Source: Cloeon dipterum
Taxonomy: Eukaryota; Arthropoda; Insecta; Ephemeroptera; Baetidae
Reading direction: 5' to 3'
Length of the DNA: 64,000 nt
Assembly (NCBI RefSeq): GCF_949628265.1
Contig: NC_088786.1
Coordinates: 5,642,001-5,706,000, forward strand
Translations under genes and position numbers: made by a program
Notes under the pieces: generated by a model
Database searches by the model: none
What the model saw: the letters and a program-made list of their open reading frames with translations, nothing else
Told to the model about the DNA's origin: nothing
Shown here: in pieces, positions 46,555 through 56,723 of the stretch
Numbering within the stretch: position 1 is the first letter of the stretch
How the letters are laid out: the number at the start of each line of letters is the position of its first letter

Positions 46555-47200
46555 AGGAAGCTAGAAGAAATGTGGCAGATCTTAAAGATCACCCCGCAAA
46601 TCCCGTTCATTCCAATGGGATGGCGAAGACGTGGACTTTGACAAATTATGGGCGTCTCTTCCATTTCTGATTAGCTCCAAAACATACACAAAATTTAACT
46701 TGTCAAATCTGCTAAGCGTTACGAGCAGGAAGTCTATGATCATCTCCAACTCTCGATTCCAAGAGGTAAAAAGAAAAATAGATTTTTCATTAAATGGTTA
46801 AAATTTTACTTTCCCTATTTTGTCAGTTGTTCATAGGAACGAATACTCCAAATCTGGAGGAAATTATACTCGAGGACGATATTTCCCGAAATTCTCCTTG
46901 GAAATAGAAATAGGTGCATTTGACTCGATCTCTAAACTCAAGAATTTAGCCATCCTTGTGATTGAAAGAGTTCGGGTGCCTTTATCCGGAATTTCGCTCA
47001 TCATGCGTAATTGCAGAAAAAAGAAGATACATGCAAATGACGTTGAAACAGACATCGAGCCGTCCCGCTGCTGCACCTCCAGCAATTCCTATGAGTTCGT
47101 CATCACCGATGAAAGAGATAGAGAGTCTTCCAGCAGGAAACTGAGCCTGAAGATTGACACGATATCACAAAATTGTACATGCCGATGTTATTGCGTATGA
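46555..47200 (+). pseudogene. Broken copy of the LRR family
   Basis: 46,616-46,765 reads WDGEDVDFDKLWASLPFL and onward, matching DYEQKWQALPHLL of LRR1 exon 2, and ends with a GTAAAA donor. After TTTTGTCAG, 46,827 onward reads LFIGTNTPNLEEIILEDD, matching LLEFLAEHATNLKRLIIQD of LRR1; this frame hits a TAG near 46,905. A shifted frame continues with LKNLAILVIERVRVPLSG, matching MRNLTHLGIEKGVLIRLSG of LRR1, then loses frame again. The N-terminal exon and the later repeats are missing. The intron before the LFIG part sits at the same place and phase (0) as in both intact genes. Confidence 0.75.
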
Positions 47201-47973
47201 CGAAGTTGAAAAAAAGTAACAAATTTCAATAACCTGGGTACACATTCATTTTTTTAAAAATCAATACGAGAAAATACTTATTAATAAAAATTAAATAACA
47301 AATTATTATTTATTATCTTGACTTTAGTTCAATAAAAAATACAATAAGATTTCTGTGACTATTTGCATGGGTGATGAATGGTTGAAAATATAATATTTTC
47401 TCCCACTGTCTTATGGAAAACTCCTAATTACACTTAAATATGTAGTTTTATTTATGCATTTTTACCGTATGTCAAAAGTCAAAAGAGATAAACACTGCTA
47501 ACGCCCTCACTCGCTTTAGTTCAAAAATTGAAGTGTGCGTATTTAAAAAATCAGCGGAAATAAGAATAAATAATTATCAAGGGCGTTAAACTTCTAAGAG
47601 TATGATGATCAGTAAGCGGATCTCTTCTGCATATAAAAACATGGCATGTGAGTAAGCAATATTTCACCTCACTTTACAATCAGCATTTAAAACTTTCTTA
47701 CGAAATGAAATATAATACAGATGGTCAAGGATTAAGTTCTTTAGTTTGGGCTTTTCTTTTGTTACCCAAAACATCACTTGAGCAATTAAAAATATTCTTA
47801 CACTAAGTGCGTTAAGCAATCCTGTATTGGCACAATAAGGGATTCACAGGAGAGGCCAAAACGTTCTCAATCTTTTGTCACAGAGACCCGACGAGGGATG
47901 TTTTGAGTGCCACAACAGGCATTCTGCGCCTTCATGCGTGTGCAATAGAAGAGGAATAGCATTTTATTCTCAC
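47201..47973. other. AT-rich spacer
   Basis: No supported gene. A short inverted pair TAACGCCCT (47,499) and AGGGCGTTA (47,579) is present but too small to call an element. Confidence 0.3.
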
Positions 47974-48210
47974 ATGCAGTCGCTCTACAATTGCCCGTCA
48001 TGTCAATTAAAGAACTCGACGCCCTTTTGGATAGGTGGTTCCAGCAAATCCCGTGAGTTGAATTTAATTCCAAAATTACCCACTGAATTAATGCAATCAT
48101 ATCATTGAAGCTATTTGCAGGAAGTGTGCACAGTTATAATCCTCTCCATGATGGCTGTTACATTCGTTTTGATTGCGTATGGTCTCCTTGGCCTCGCGCT
48201 GCGCATGTGA
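47974..48210 (+). CDS. Possible tiny single-pass membrane protein 2 (uncertain first exon)
   Basis: The second exon is the better part. After ATTTGCAG (ends 48,120) or GTGCACAG (ends 48,133) the frame reads VIILSMMAVTFVLIAYGLLG and ends ALRM at 48,210, a clean membrane segment with a short basic tail. For the first exon, an ATG at 47,974 (MQSLYNCPSCQLK) runs to a GTGAGT donor after 48,052 and joins the 48,134 acceptor in phase 1. A competing ATG at 48,000 (MSIKELDALLDRWFQQIP) looks more natural but does not join in phase. A GTGAGT donor after the stop (near 48,291) fits a 3' UTR intron. Confidence 0.3.
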
Positions 48211-50355
48211 TTTTTTACGGTCTCTTGGCCCCATAAACACACACTGAAAATGGGCAATAATGGCTATCGATTTACGCTCTGGCGGCTGATACGTGAGTGA
48301 GTTAACGTTTTTTCTCACTTCATCTGCTCAAAATTAATTTATTTCCAAATTTTTGAACAATATAATTATTCTTTTTGCAGAATTAATTTCACCAGCGAAG
48401 ATCGTCTAAATTATGCCGCAGCTACAAAAGATTTTATTTTTTGGCCAAAATCCTGATGCTCTCGTCAGGACACCTTAACAATTCTGTCCTCACGGCCGTA
48501 ATGACTTTGTATATACATTTTTTCCGCCGTGTTCTTACGCGGCTAAATTTCTTACACATTTCTTCTGTAGCAGATTTTACATGTTGTTTTAAACACTTTT
48601 GACGATAGGCGATGTAAATAAGAAAAAGTATAGACCCTTCAAAAGCTCTTTTGTTTTATTTTATATAAATTAATATTTATGCAACAAGGATGGCCTAAAA
48701 AATTTTTCATTGACATTTCAGAGTTTTTAGCCATTATCCGCTGAAAGATTGAATGCTACAGCAAAGAAACATTGAATTCCAATAAATTGGAATTTTTTAA
48801 ATTTATTAAATAAAATTTAGTTTTTAACCACTCTGCAGACTATAAAAGATTGTGTCCATCTAATTCCGCCCAATTTTTTTTCTGGAATTTTTTCGTTTAG
48901 AAATATGACATAAAATTCTAATAATTTTCTTACTCGGAGAATTTACCCAGGGGAATTCGTTTAGCGTTCAAAATTGCTTATTTACCCTGAAGAATTAAAC
49001 TGGCGTTTTTTTACTCCGAATTTCTTTAAAATCAGACTAAAATCCTGATGCTGTCAGGATATCGGAGCAGTGATGGGTTTTGATAATAAAGGTTTCTACT
49101 ACAATTTTCATTCAACCAAACAAAGATTTTTTATCAATTTTTCCTCTGTGTATTTTTGACGCCTTATTTCTAACACAATTTAAGCTTTTCATAACAAAAT
49201 TCCGTGATTTATGTAATATACTCTTTTAGTTATTTTTAGTTGAATTAAGATATGTGAGAAAATCTGAAATTCTCCCACAGAATGTGATGAGCGATGAGTG
49301 TCATTTATTTCATGCCGCCAACGGAGAAGCAGTATCCCAGCCTCAATGTTTTTCGTCGTGCGGTAGGTCAGTGAAGGCCACCCAGCAAGAATAACAAAAA
49401 CATTCCTCGCGCACATACAAAAATCCGATTTCCTTCAGAAAAAAAGATACACACACCGATATTTTTATTTGGATTCAGGCCATTCATTTCAGTTATCAAA
49501 AGATCTCAATTTTGAATTATGCTTTATTTGGACAATTTTTAATTTTCATAAAACAATTTAAATGGCTAATTAAAAATAGTTTTTCGCTGTTATAAGAAAA
49601 TACTTTTCCAAATTTAAATTAAAACTACCATGGTCATTGAACTAAATAATCATTTTAAAACGATTTTCATTATTTTTACAAGCTGAGTTGGTCTTGCTCA
49701 TAATAAATGCCAAATTTGGATGGCGAGAACATCAAGATTGCCTAATTTTCATTCAATTTGATCAAGGAAAACTAAATCGTCATGCCAGCTGAAGAGCCAG
49801 AAAGCCTTATGAGTGTTTGTATTTCAAAAAGAAAACTGAGTCATTTTATTTTACCCACTCCCACCAAACTTTTCCGTCAGATTTTTAGGTTTCTACTGAT
49901 TTCTTCAGTTGGTTTCAGTAACTTGAAGCTATCTGCCGTTGTTAATTTAGTTTAGAATCTAGTTAAACTATCAAGAAGCCAAATGTGCAATTCGCAAAGA
50001 CAAAGTTTTGTGAGTAAATGGTTTATTTTTATATGTAAAAGTTAATTTTGCATTGGATTATTTTTTTATTGTAATAATAATTTGTAATAATTTTTAGCAA
50101 TTTGTTTTTAAACTCTATAAATCCAAAAGATCACGCTTATTAAAGTTATTTTAGGGGTTGGAAATACTTATATATTTTTCATATGTTCAAACCCTATAAT
50201 GGCAAAAATTCTAACAAATTCCTCTCATGTAAATATTCCAGCCAACATTCTTTGAGCGATTCGAATTGCCTTCCTGAGCATAAAAAGCGTTGCATTACAG
50301 CCGGCGGCTGTCATTAGATTTTTATTCGAAAAAGCAACCACTGCTCATTGAAAAA
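48211..50355. other. Spacer within the tiny-gene cluster
   Basis: AT-rich. A CCTGATGCT...GTCAGGA motif occurs at 48,451-48,469 and again at 49,045-49,060, suggesting an old local duplication. No further gene is supported. Confidence 0.35.
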
Positions 50356-50582
50356 ATGATTCGTCGCTTTGGATACGAGCGGATGCCCTTGGACAACGAA
50401 TTCATGGAGTACATGTTGAAACAGTAAGTAAATCTTTAATTTAATTCAATTTTTTACTGCTTAACTATCGTTTTAGTTTCTCCTTGCTGGGGTTCATCAT
50501 TTTTGTCATCGGAGGAATTTTCTATCTGATTTTGCTCGGCTTGAGATTCATCAGCAACCTGTGGAAGGAGTGGTTGGACTGA
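50356..50582 (+). CDS. Tiny single-pass membrane protein 3
   Basis: Two coding exons, 50,356-50,423 and 50,477-50,582, joined in phase 2 (CA/GTAAGT ... TTTTAG/T), give 57 residues. The N-terminus MIRRFGYERMPLDNEFMEYM is polar. The intron is 53 bp. The second exon encodes a strong membrane segment (FIIFVIGGIFYLILLG) and a short tail ending KEWLD. After the stop, ATGTTTTGTGAGTA at about 50,617 is a donor that can join a TTTTTCAG acceptor ending 50,783, so the 3' UTR is probably spliced. A matching donor block sits in the same place after the gene at 53.1 kb, and CTGCTCAT lies just before both start codons, showing the two genes are paralogs. Function unknown. Confidence 0.65.
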
Positions 50583-52068
50583 AGCAGAGAACCGCAGTGC
50601 CACACTCAGTTCTGAATATGTTTTGTGAGTAGATATTTTTATTCAAGCAGTGTCCCATTACATGAAATTGAATTATTAAAAAGCCTTAATGGTTAGACCA
50701 GGTAAATTATTACTATTTGGAATTTCTAAAGGAGAGAATTCGAGGTATATATGTTACTCTTATGATTTATTTTCCTTTTTCAGAAGCTACTTGGCCTACC
50801 AATTCTAAATATCTCTGGGCAAAGATTTCTCTGCTTCTTTGGCTATATAGACGTTCCCCGCCCTTTCATCAAAAATAGTAGATCACCCCGGGATTGACTG
50901 AGGAAGCTTCAGAAGAATTAGACTGGTGGCTTTTTTTCTCTAAAATGTCGAAGTTTTGACACAAAACTAACTAAGAAATTGCGTTTGTTTTTGGAGGTTT
51001 TAATTTTACGATCTGGGTCACCAAACGCAATGTATTTTACACACTTTTTTCCCACCGTGTTTTGATCAATTTTACATATTAGTCTCAATCAGGATTTCAC
51101 ACGCAGTTTAAATGCTTTTCAACGAGGTTGCAAATAAACAAAATTCAGTGAAGCGGTAAAAATCCCTTTAATTTAGTATAAACCATTGCTAATCTTAAAA
51201 TTTGTGCTAATGCCGGAATAATAATTGTATAATCATCTTGATTTAATTCTGTCATAAAATCATAACACATTTCCGCGGCCTGAAATTCATTTTAAATCAA
51301 ATACTTGGCTGTGTTAGAGCTCCTAAAGAATTTATGCATCAAGGAAATAATACCTGGGCTGTTTTGTTTCAAATTGAATATAAATTGTTAAAATTATCTG
51401 TTTTTATGTCTGACTCTTTTAGTATTTTTTCAAATTTCGAATTTAATTTGATTTTAACCTAGTGAAGAAACTAAAAGTGGAGGTGAGACACTTTTGGACC
51501 AGCAAAATAGTCCTCAACAAAAAATGCCATTTTTAAATTTTCAGAGTCACATACAGAATGGTAGGAAAGGAGCTGTACATTGAGGAATTTCTGCAGAGAA
51601 AAATTTATGGAATTTTTCTCCCAAATCAAAAGAAAATGAAGAAATTCTAAAAGGATTTTACTCATATAGTTATGTAGATAAAAGACGCATACTATTTAGC
51701 ATTCCCTGTTGGAAGATAAAATGTTAGGGTAGGTTTACCCTGACGGAAGATATCGATCAATATTACTGTAACCAATAATTGAATTTATCGATTTGGTGGC
51801 GTCCATTAGAGATCAGTTAGTAGTCGAGGAGAAACCAAGTAAGAGACGAGATTCGCAAAGACGGACCAGGGGCGCAAGCAGTTGGCCCTCTCGCAACCCT
51901 GAGCAGCCGACGTGTGGCAGACCATCATCCGATACACTAAAGTAAGGTAAAATCAATATGTTTCCCCGCTCGCACCCCTTGCCAAAAATGAACCACACTA
52001 AAAACTAAAAAAAAGGTATAAAACACTATATTTAACGAGTCCTATATGTAGCCGAACGAATATAATTA

Positions 52069-52071
<3 letters not shown>
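50583..52071. other. Spacer with spliced 3' UTR of tiny gene 3 and a possible promoter block
   Basis: Includes a probable 3' UTR exon starting at 50,784 and an AATAAA near 51,133. At 51,855-51,875 GCAAAGACGGACCAGGGG resembles blocks at 54,841 and 61,283 that lie upstream of other genes, so it may be a leader/promoter of tiny gene 4. Confidence 0.35.

Positions 52072-52140
<69 letters not shown>
52072..52140. repeat. (TA)n microsatellite
   Basis: About 34 uninterrupted TA dinucleotides ending in ACACATATAT. The long foldback element starts directly to its right. Confidence 0.98.
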
Positions 52141-52149
<9 letters not shown>

Positions 52150-52150
52150 T

Positions 52151-52930
52151 TCAGAGTCGCGCGGACTAGCGGAGTGTAGCGGACCGACGCGCAGATCCAC
52201 GTCCCTATCTTTTCCTATGTTATATGAGATTTCGTTTGAGGCTCTATGTCAAAATTACTGAAGCCATCCGCGTCTCAATTAGTGTCAAACGAAAGCGCAC
52301 GAGTTGATCCACAACATAATCAAAACCATGACCGCGTGAAATAAAACAAACTAGAAATCCCCCTTTTTGTCTGGGAAGAAAGCTTAAGCTGGAGCAGGCG
52401 ACAGTAGAGACATCTGCGCATTCCTAATTCCTAGTGATAACATTGATCAGCGAAGCACACGCAGTTCAAGAAATCACGTGATCTCATTGGCCAAGAACAG
52501 GCACGCGCTTTACTGCGCGATGCACTGCTTGGAAGGAATATGGAAGGGTAAAACAATAAAATGTGCACTTTTTTGGCCAATGAGAAAGGGTCATGTGTCA
52601 CGTGACTGCACGAACTGCGTGTGCTTCACTGCTCTTTCCGGGTATGAGCAGATGTCTCTATTATCGCTTGTTCTCCAGCTGTAACTTTCTTCCCAGACAA
52701 AAAGGGGCACTTTCCGAACGCGAATTTCTCGTTTGTTTTATTTTCCGCGGTCATTGTTTCGACTTATGTTGTAGTTCCACTCGTGCGCTTTCGTTTGACC
52801 CCAATCGAAATGCGGAAAGCTTCAGTAATTTTGACACAGAGCCGCTAACGAAAACTCATTTAAGATAAGCAAGGGACGTGGATATGCGCAGCGTGAACGC
52901 GCGTCGGTACGCTAGTCCACGCGACTCTGA
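52151..52930. mobile_element. Large foldback element, family D (about 780 bp)
   Basis: The two halves are imperfect inverted copies over nearly the full length. Outer ends: TTCAGAGTCGCGCGGACTAG against CTAGTCCACGCGACTCTGAA. Middle pairs: GTCAAACGAAAGCGCACGAG against CTCGTGCGCTTTCGTTTGAC, and CTTTTTGTCTGGGAAGAAAG against CTTTCTTCCCAGACAAAAAG. The centre is near 52,540. One arm carries an extra short block (near 52,712-52,728). No coding capacity. A diverged partial copy lies at 56,550-56,690. Confidence 0.92.
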
Positions 52931-53096
52931 ATACAAGAACTCTATAATTACACGCGCCCCCCTACCGAGGCGGCAATTTAACGTGGAGCCACGTTTTACC
53001 CTGACATTTAAATATTTTGTTTCAGCTGAATTTCAGGGGTGTTTTTTTATCGCATTCAGTCGTTGAAATCACTTTCAAAAACTGCTCATCATAATC

Positions 53097-53291
53097 ATGT
53101 ACGCCCAGGATTTCCATTGCTGTGTGAATCGTTGTATCCCAGATAGGTTTGACCAAATTTCAATTAAAAACTTGGCCATTTCAATAAAAAAATTTTGCTT
53201 CAGCCTCGTGATGACGTTTCTCTGCGTCTTCATCGGAGTCTTGCTCCTTGCAGGCGCAATGATATGCGTTTGGCGATTCGCCTACCTTTAA
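53097..53291 (+). CDS. Tiny single-pass membrane protein 4
   Basis: Best read as two exons, 53,097-53,145 and 53,203-53,291, joined in phase 2 (AG/GTTTGA ... TTGCTTCAG/C), giving about 45 residues; the 57-bp intron is AT-rich and a multiple of three. If it is retained the frame stays open and the product is 64 residues. The N-terminus MYAQDFHCCVNRCIPD has three cysteines. The second exon encodes LVMTFLCVFIGVLLLAG and ends WRFAYL. It shares CTGCTCAT before the ATG and an ATGTTTTGTAAGTA donor after the stop (about 53,340) with the gene at 50.4 kb. Function unknown. Confidence 0.6.
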   Translation: MYAQDFHCCVNRCIPDRFDQISIKNLAISIKKFCFSLVMTFLCVFIGVLLLAGAMICVWRFAYL

Positions 53292-54162
53292 TTCCAGGCG
53301 TTTAGGGGTGAAAATTGTTGATCCCCTCAGACTGGATTCATGTTTTGTAAGTAAATGTTTTAAGAATTACTCCTTGAAAGAAAAAAATCTCTCCCTTGGA
53401 GTTCAAAGGCATTCCTAAAGGCATTCAAAGTAAATCAGCAACAGAAAGCCAACAGAGGAATTTTATAGAGTTACACTTCTCACCTGCTTATGACGAGGTT
53501 TCCAATAAACAAAATGCTGTAGATATAGAAAACACTCCATTTTTGTTTTATTTTTTTAAACATGCAACAAAAACAGCTTGGGTCTAAGATTTTAATTTTT
53601 TTGAATATAATATGCTATTTGAGTTTATCTTAACTCAAGGATCTCTTTTAATGTATAAAATTTATTTTTATGTTAGAGAAAAATGTGGCAAATGATATTA
53701 TAGTTAATTTCTTGTTTTGCGTATTGCGTTGCATTGCATTACTTCGAGAATTGCATTAATATATTTCTCTTGAAAATATACATTTACACAACAACAATAG
53801 AGATAGAAATTACTTTCCGAATGATTTAGTTCAATTTTTATTTTTACAGTTTATTCATAAATGACAAGAGATAGGGCACCTAAAGAGTAAAAAATTGTAT
53901 TTCAAATCGACATCTCTAGAGGTCTAATCAAATTAAATAATTTAAAAAAATAAATACACTAATTAGGTGGTTAAACTATTTCACATTTTGTTGAGTGTTC
54001 ATTTCAGCCTTTTAAGTCAACACTCTGTTGCCTTATACGAAATCTCTATGAGCCAACAGCTTCTGAGAGTGCATTCGGAAATAATAAATTTTCTATATTA
54101 TACATAATATCCCTCTGCTGCTTGAGCAAGGAACAAGCAGGCATTCCAACGCAGAGCTCAAC
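53292..54162. other. Spacer between tiny genes 4 and 5
   Basis: AT-rich DNA with the presumed spliced 3' UTR of tiny gene 4. The frame at 53,396-53,587 has no motif and no splice support. Confidence 0.35.
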
Positions 54163-54433
54163 ATGCAGCACAATACAGACGATGGCTTATTTGGAGAAAC
54201 CTCTATTACACGTTTTCACCCCATTTGTAAGCCTTTTGAGAAGATATATAATTTTGACTCGAATACAGAATTTGTGCATTTTAGGTCAGTACATATCTCT
54301 TTTAATTCTCATCATGTTCGGCATTTTAATCGGCAACGAGGCGATTCTCGGAATAACCACGCTTTGGAGTTTGCTGGTAGCAATGTGTCAGGGAATTAAC
54401 TATGAATACATAACCCCTGACGTTTACGAGTGA
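54163..54433 (+). CDS. Tiny membrane protein 5
   Basis: Two-exon model: 54,163-54,226 and 54,285-54,433, joined in phase 1 (T/GTAAGC ... TTTTAG/GT), with a 58-bp intron and about 70 residues. The start MQHNTDDGLFGETSITRF is polar. The second exon has YISLLILIMFGILIG, a second hydrophobic stretch (ILGITTLWSLLVAM) and an acidic tail ending TPDVYE. The unspliced frame also stays open from 54,122, so an intron-retained form cannot be excluded. The layout matches tiny genes 1, 3 and 4, although the intron phase differs. A GTAAGA donor follows the stop (54,467). Confidence 0.5.
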
Positions 54434-54729
54434 CAACACTTGGACCAATATTTTGCGGGATCAAGTAAGACCAGAAGAAAATTATTATCATATTTATATA
54501 AAGCTAAAAAATTCTTTAGATTTAAATAAACGCTCAATGCGCCAAAATAAATTTTTTTTCGAAGCTTTTAGTACTTTAGTATTAATTTTGTGACTGATAT
54601 TGAACTGCTTTTGAAATTATTTCTGAGTGCAACAAGAGTATTATAACTCTTTCAATTAATTCCTGTATCGTCATTTTCTTTTCTGCAATTTTTCTTATCA
54701 AAAAAAGAAGGCTACTGCAATAGTTTTCA

Positions 54730-55787
54730 ATTTGCTCTGTACGTGTACAATCGGTGGCACAAAACAGACCCCAAAAAGGGGGTGGCAAGTAGGGAATTTT
54801 CAGGTGGGTGCATGGACATATGTAATGACCTAAAGCAACAAAAGACCGGCCGCGCGGGTTCGTTCATCCCCACAGCAGGAAAAACACCACGCTGTACAAA
54901 AGAATATTTTTGTTATTTGTCGTTGCTGCCGCTGAATTGGATTTTTACTAACCGCGTTGAAACGATATAGAGGTTAAATAAAGCCGAAAATTATTATATC
55001 TACAAATTTAATAAAATGATCCCAACTTTGGATCGGACTGCCTAACTAATTTTTCAAATAAAATTGTATTTTTTTCTTGTAATTTATAATGTGACTTATT
55101 TTTAAGAAATAAATTGCTTTGATTTTAATTAAAAAGCGGAGAGGAATGTACAGCAAGAAAAACGGGGTGGCAGTACTTGTTCCGACATTATTACACTTTT
55201 AAATGGGATTTTTTAAATCTTTATTGGATTGGTAAACTGAGTTTGTAATGCATCTCAGCGCTTTGTATTCGGCCAGTGCATTGTGCGAGGGTTGAATGCA
55301 CAGAGGGAGGGAAGGCACAAGAGGCTGCGTTGAAAATTAAGGCCATTTTCTCTGGCTCTCAATATTTTTGTCAGTGTCACGATAGACCAGCAAAATATAC
55401 AGCAAACACTGCTCCTGCTGCACTCAATACTCCCTCGACGCCGACTTACAACCAACGTGGTAGGTTTCTGTCGCAATTTATTTTATTTTTCTCCTCGTCT
55501 CTCTGCCCACGACAAAAACCGGAAATTGTAGTCGGTAGGCTTATTTTCCCTTAGCCTCCAACCGTAGAAAATTTTGAAATAAAACTGTCTGCCACTCTCA
55601 AAATCATCCAAGTTTATCTAAACTGCCGTGCAACGGTGAAAACATTTGTTTTTTTGAATTGAAATAGTTTTTCAAGCGCAACATTTTCCCTAATCTGTTT
55701 ATCACTCTAGTTTTAAGCGTGCTTGTTATAATTGGTTTCATTGCTGTTCTCTCAATCATATTGCGAGTAGTAATTATTTTTTGACAG
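54730..55787 (+). repeat. Duplicated leader/promoter region, copy 1 (upstream of LRR2)
   Basis: Blocks here recur in the same order at 61,180-61,850: GGCACAAAACAGACCCCAA; CAGGTGGGTGCAT / GAGGTGGGCGCAT; TCCCCACAGCA; CTTTGTATTCGGCCA; CTCCCTCGACGCC then ACTTACAACCAACG followed by a GTAGGT donor; and TTTATCACTC...GCGTGCTTGTT. Extra DNA of about 360 bp separates the first blocks from the rest in this copy. The shared GTAGGT donor suggests a conserved noncoding first exon near 55,255-55,460 that could splice to the acceptor just before the LRR2 start (56,720). Confidence 0.6.
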
Positions 55788-55794
55788 GTAAAGC

Positions 55795-56060
55795 CCGTTG
55801 GCTTGTATTGTTGAGGCATTCTCAGGTGATTCAAAGCAATGGGAGATATTTGAGCAATTTGAGGATCTAATACTGGCTGCCGAATGTCAGAGATGGCAAA
55901 AAGTTGTTAGTTTAGCGACTCAAAATGCTCAAATAGCTGAACGGGCTGGGAGGCGCACCGGCGCCTTCTTGCTACTTGCTGGTTTGCGCACATTTTCAGC
56001 GGCTTAAAGGAAAATTTTCTGGTGTTTCAATATAAAACCTCAGTGCGGGGAGATGGAAAG
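55795..56060 (+). repeat. SINE-like repeat, copy 2 (plus orientation)
   Basis: From GCCCGTTGGCTTG on it matches the repeat at 39.7-40.2 kb (minus strand) with many substitutions but no indel for about 190 bp, including GAGATATTTGAGCAATTTGA and CGGGCTGGGAGGCGCACCGG. After about 55,985 similarity weakens but GTTTCAATATAAAACCTCAG still aligns. The frame (ECQRWQKVVSLATQNAQIAE) is open in both copies. No A tail is seen here. It interrupts the duplicated leader region. Confidence 0.75.
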
Positions 56061-56549
56061 ATGGCCACATTGGGCCTGAGCTCCTATGTAAGGACTCTCC
56101 TTACTCCAATGCGACTCGGCGGTGTCATTAAACTGGGACCCGGTGAGCTCATAGCCATCAATTAATTAAGTGCTTTTTTAGCGAATCAAGGCTACACAAA
56201 AATTTATGAAAAAATTAATTATAAGCTGTTCACTATATATCTATAGATCTATAAAATTTTCTAAAAAGTAAATATTGATGGCCAATTTATTCAAAATTTT
56301 CTGCAGTAAAGCAGTAAAACGCCCGCTTAAAATAAAAAAATGAGATGGGAGCACGAGCAAATGCACGACCGACCTACAGCAACGAAAGGTCGACAGCGTG
56401 CAGGCATCCCCAGCAACGCTCTGCCCGCACCTCGAAAATGCTTCTTTTTGTTATTTTCGTTCGCTTTCACTTAACTGTATTTTCTGAGCACCCTCTGACT
56501 CCAGAGAAACTAGAGTCCTTATACAGAGAGTCTTGTGGTTTGCAATTAG

Positions 56550-56690
56550 CGGACTGTCGCGCGTAGATTGACGTCCCTTCCTTTTCCAATTTTAAACAAG
56601 TTTTTGTTAGCGGCTAATCTGTGTCAAAATTGCTGAAGCCATACGCGTCTCAATTGATGTCAAAATAAAGCGCATCAACATTTTGCAAGT
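56550..56690. repeat. Fragment of foldback family D
   Basis: GACGTCCCTTCCTTTTCC, then GTTAGCGGCT, then GTGTCAAAATTGCTGAAGCC and CGCGTCTCAATTGATGTCAA match one arm of the element at 52.15-52.93 kb. Only one arm is visible. Confidence 0.7.
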
Positions 56691-56723
56691 GTTATTAAAA
56701 GTATTCAATGAATTTTATAGGAA

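Noticed and set aside
49782-49955. 57-codon frame starting MPAEEPESLM between tiny membrane genes
   Set aside because: Lacks a membrane segment and an intron at the place the other tiny genes have one; chance frame is the simpler reading.
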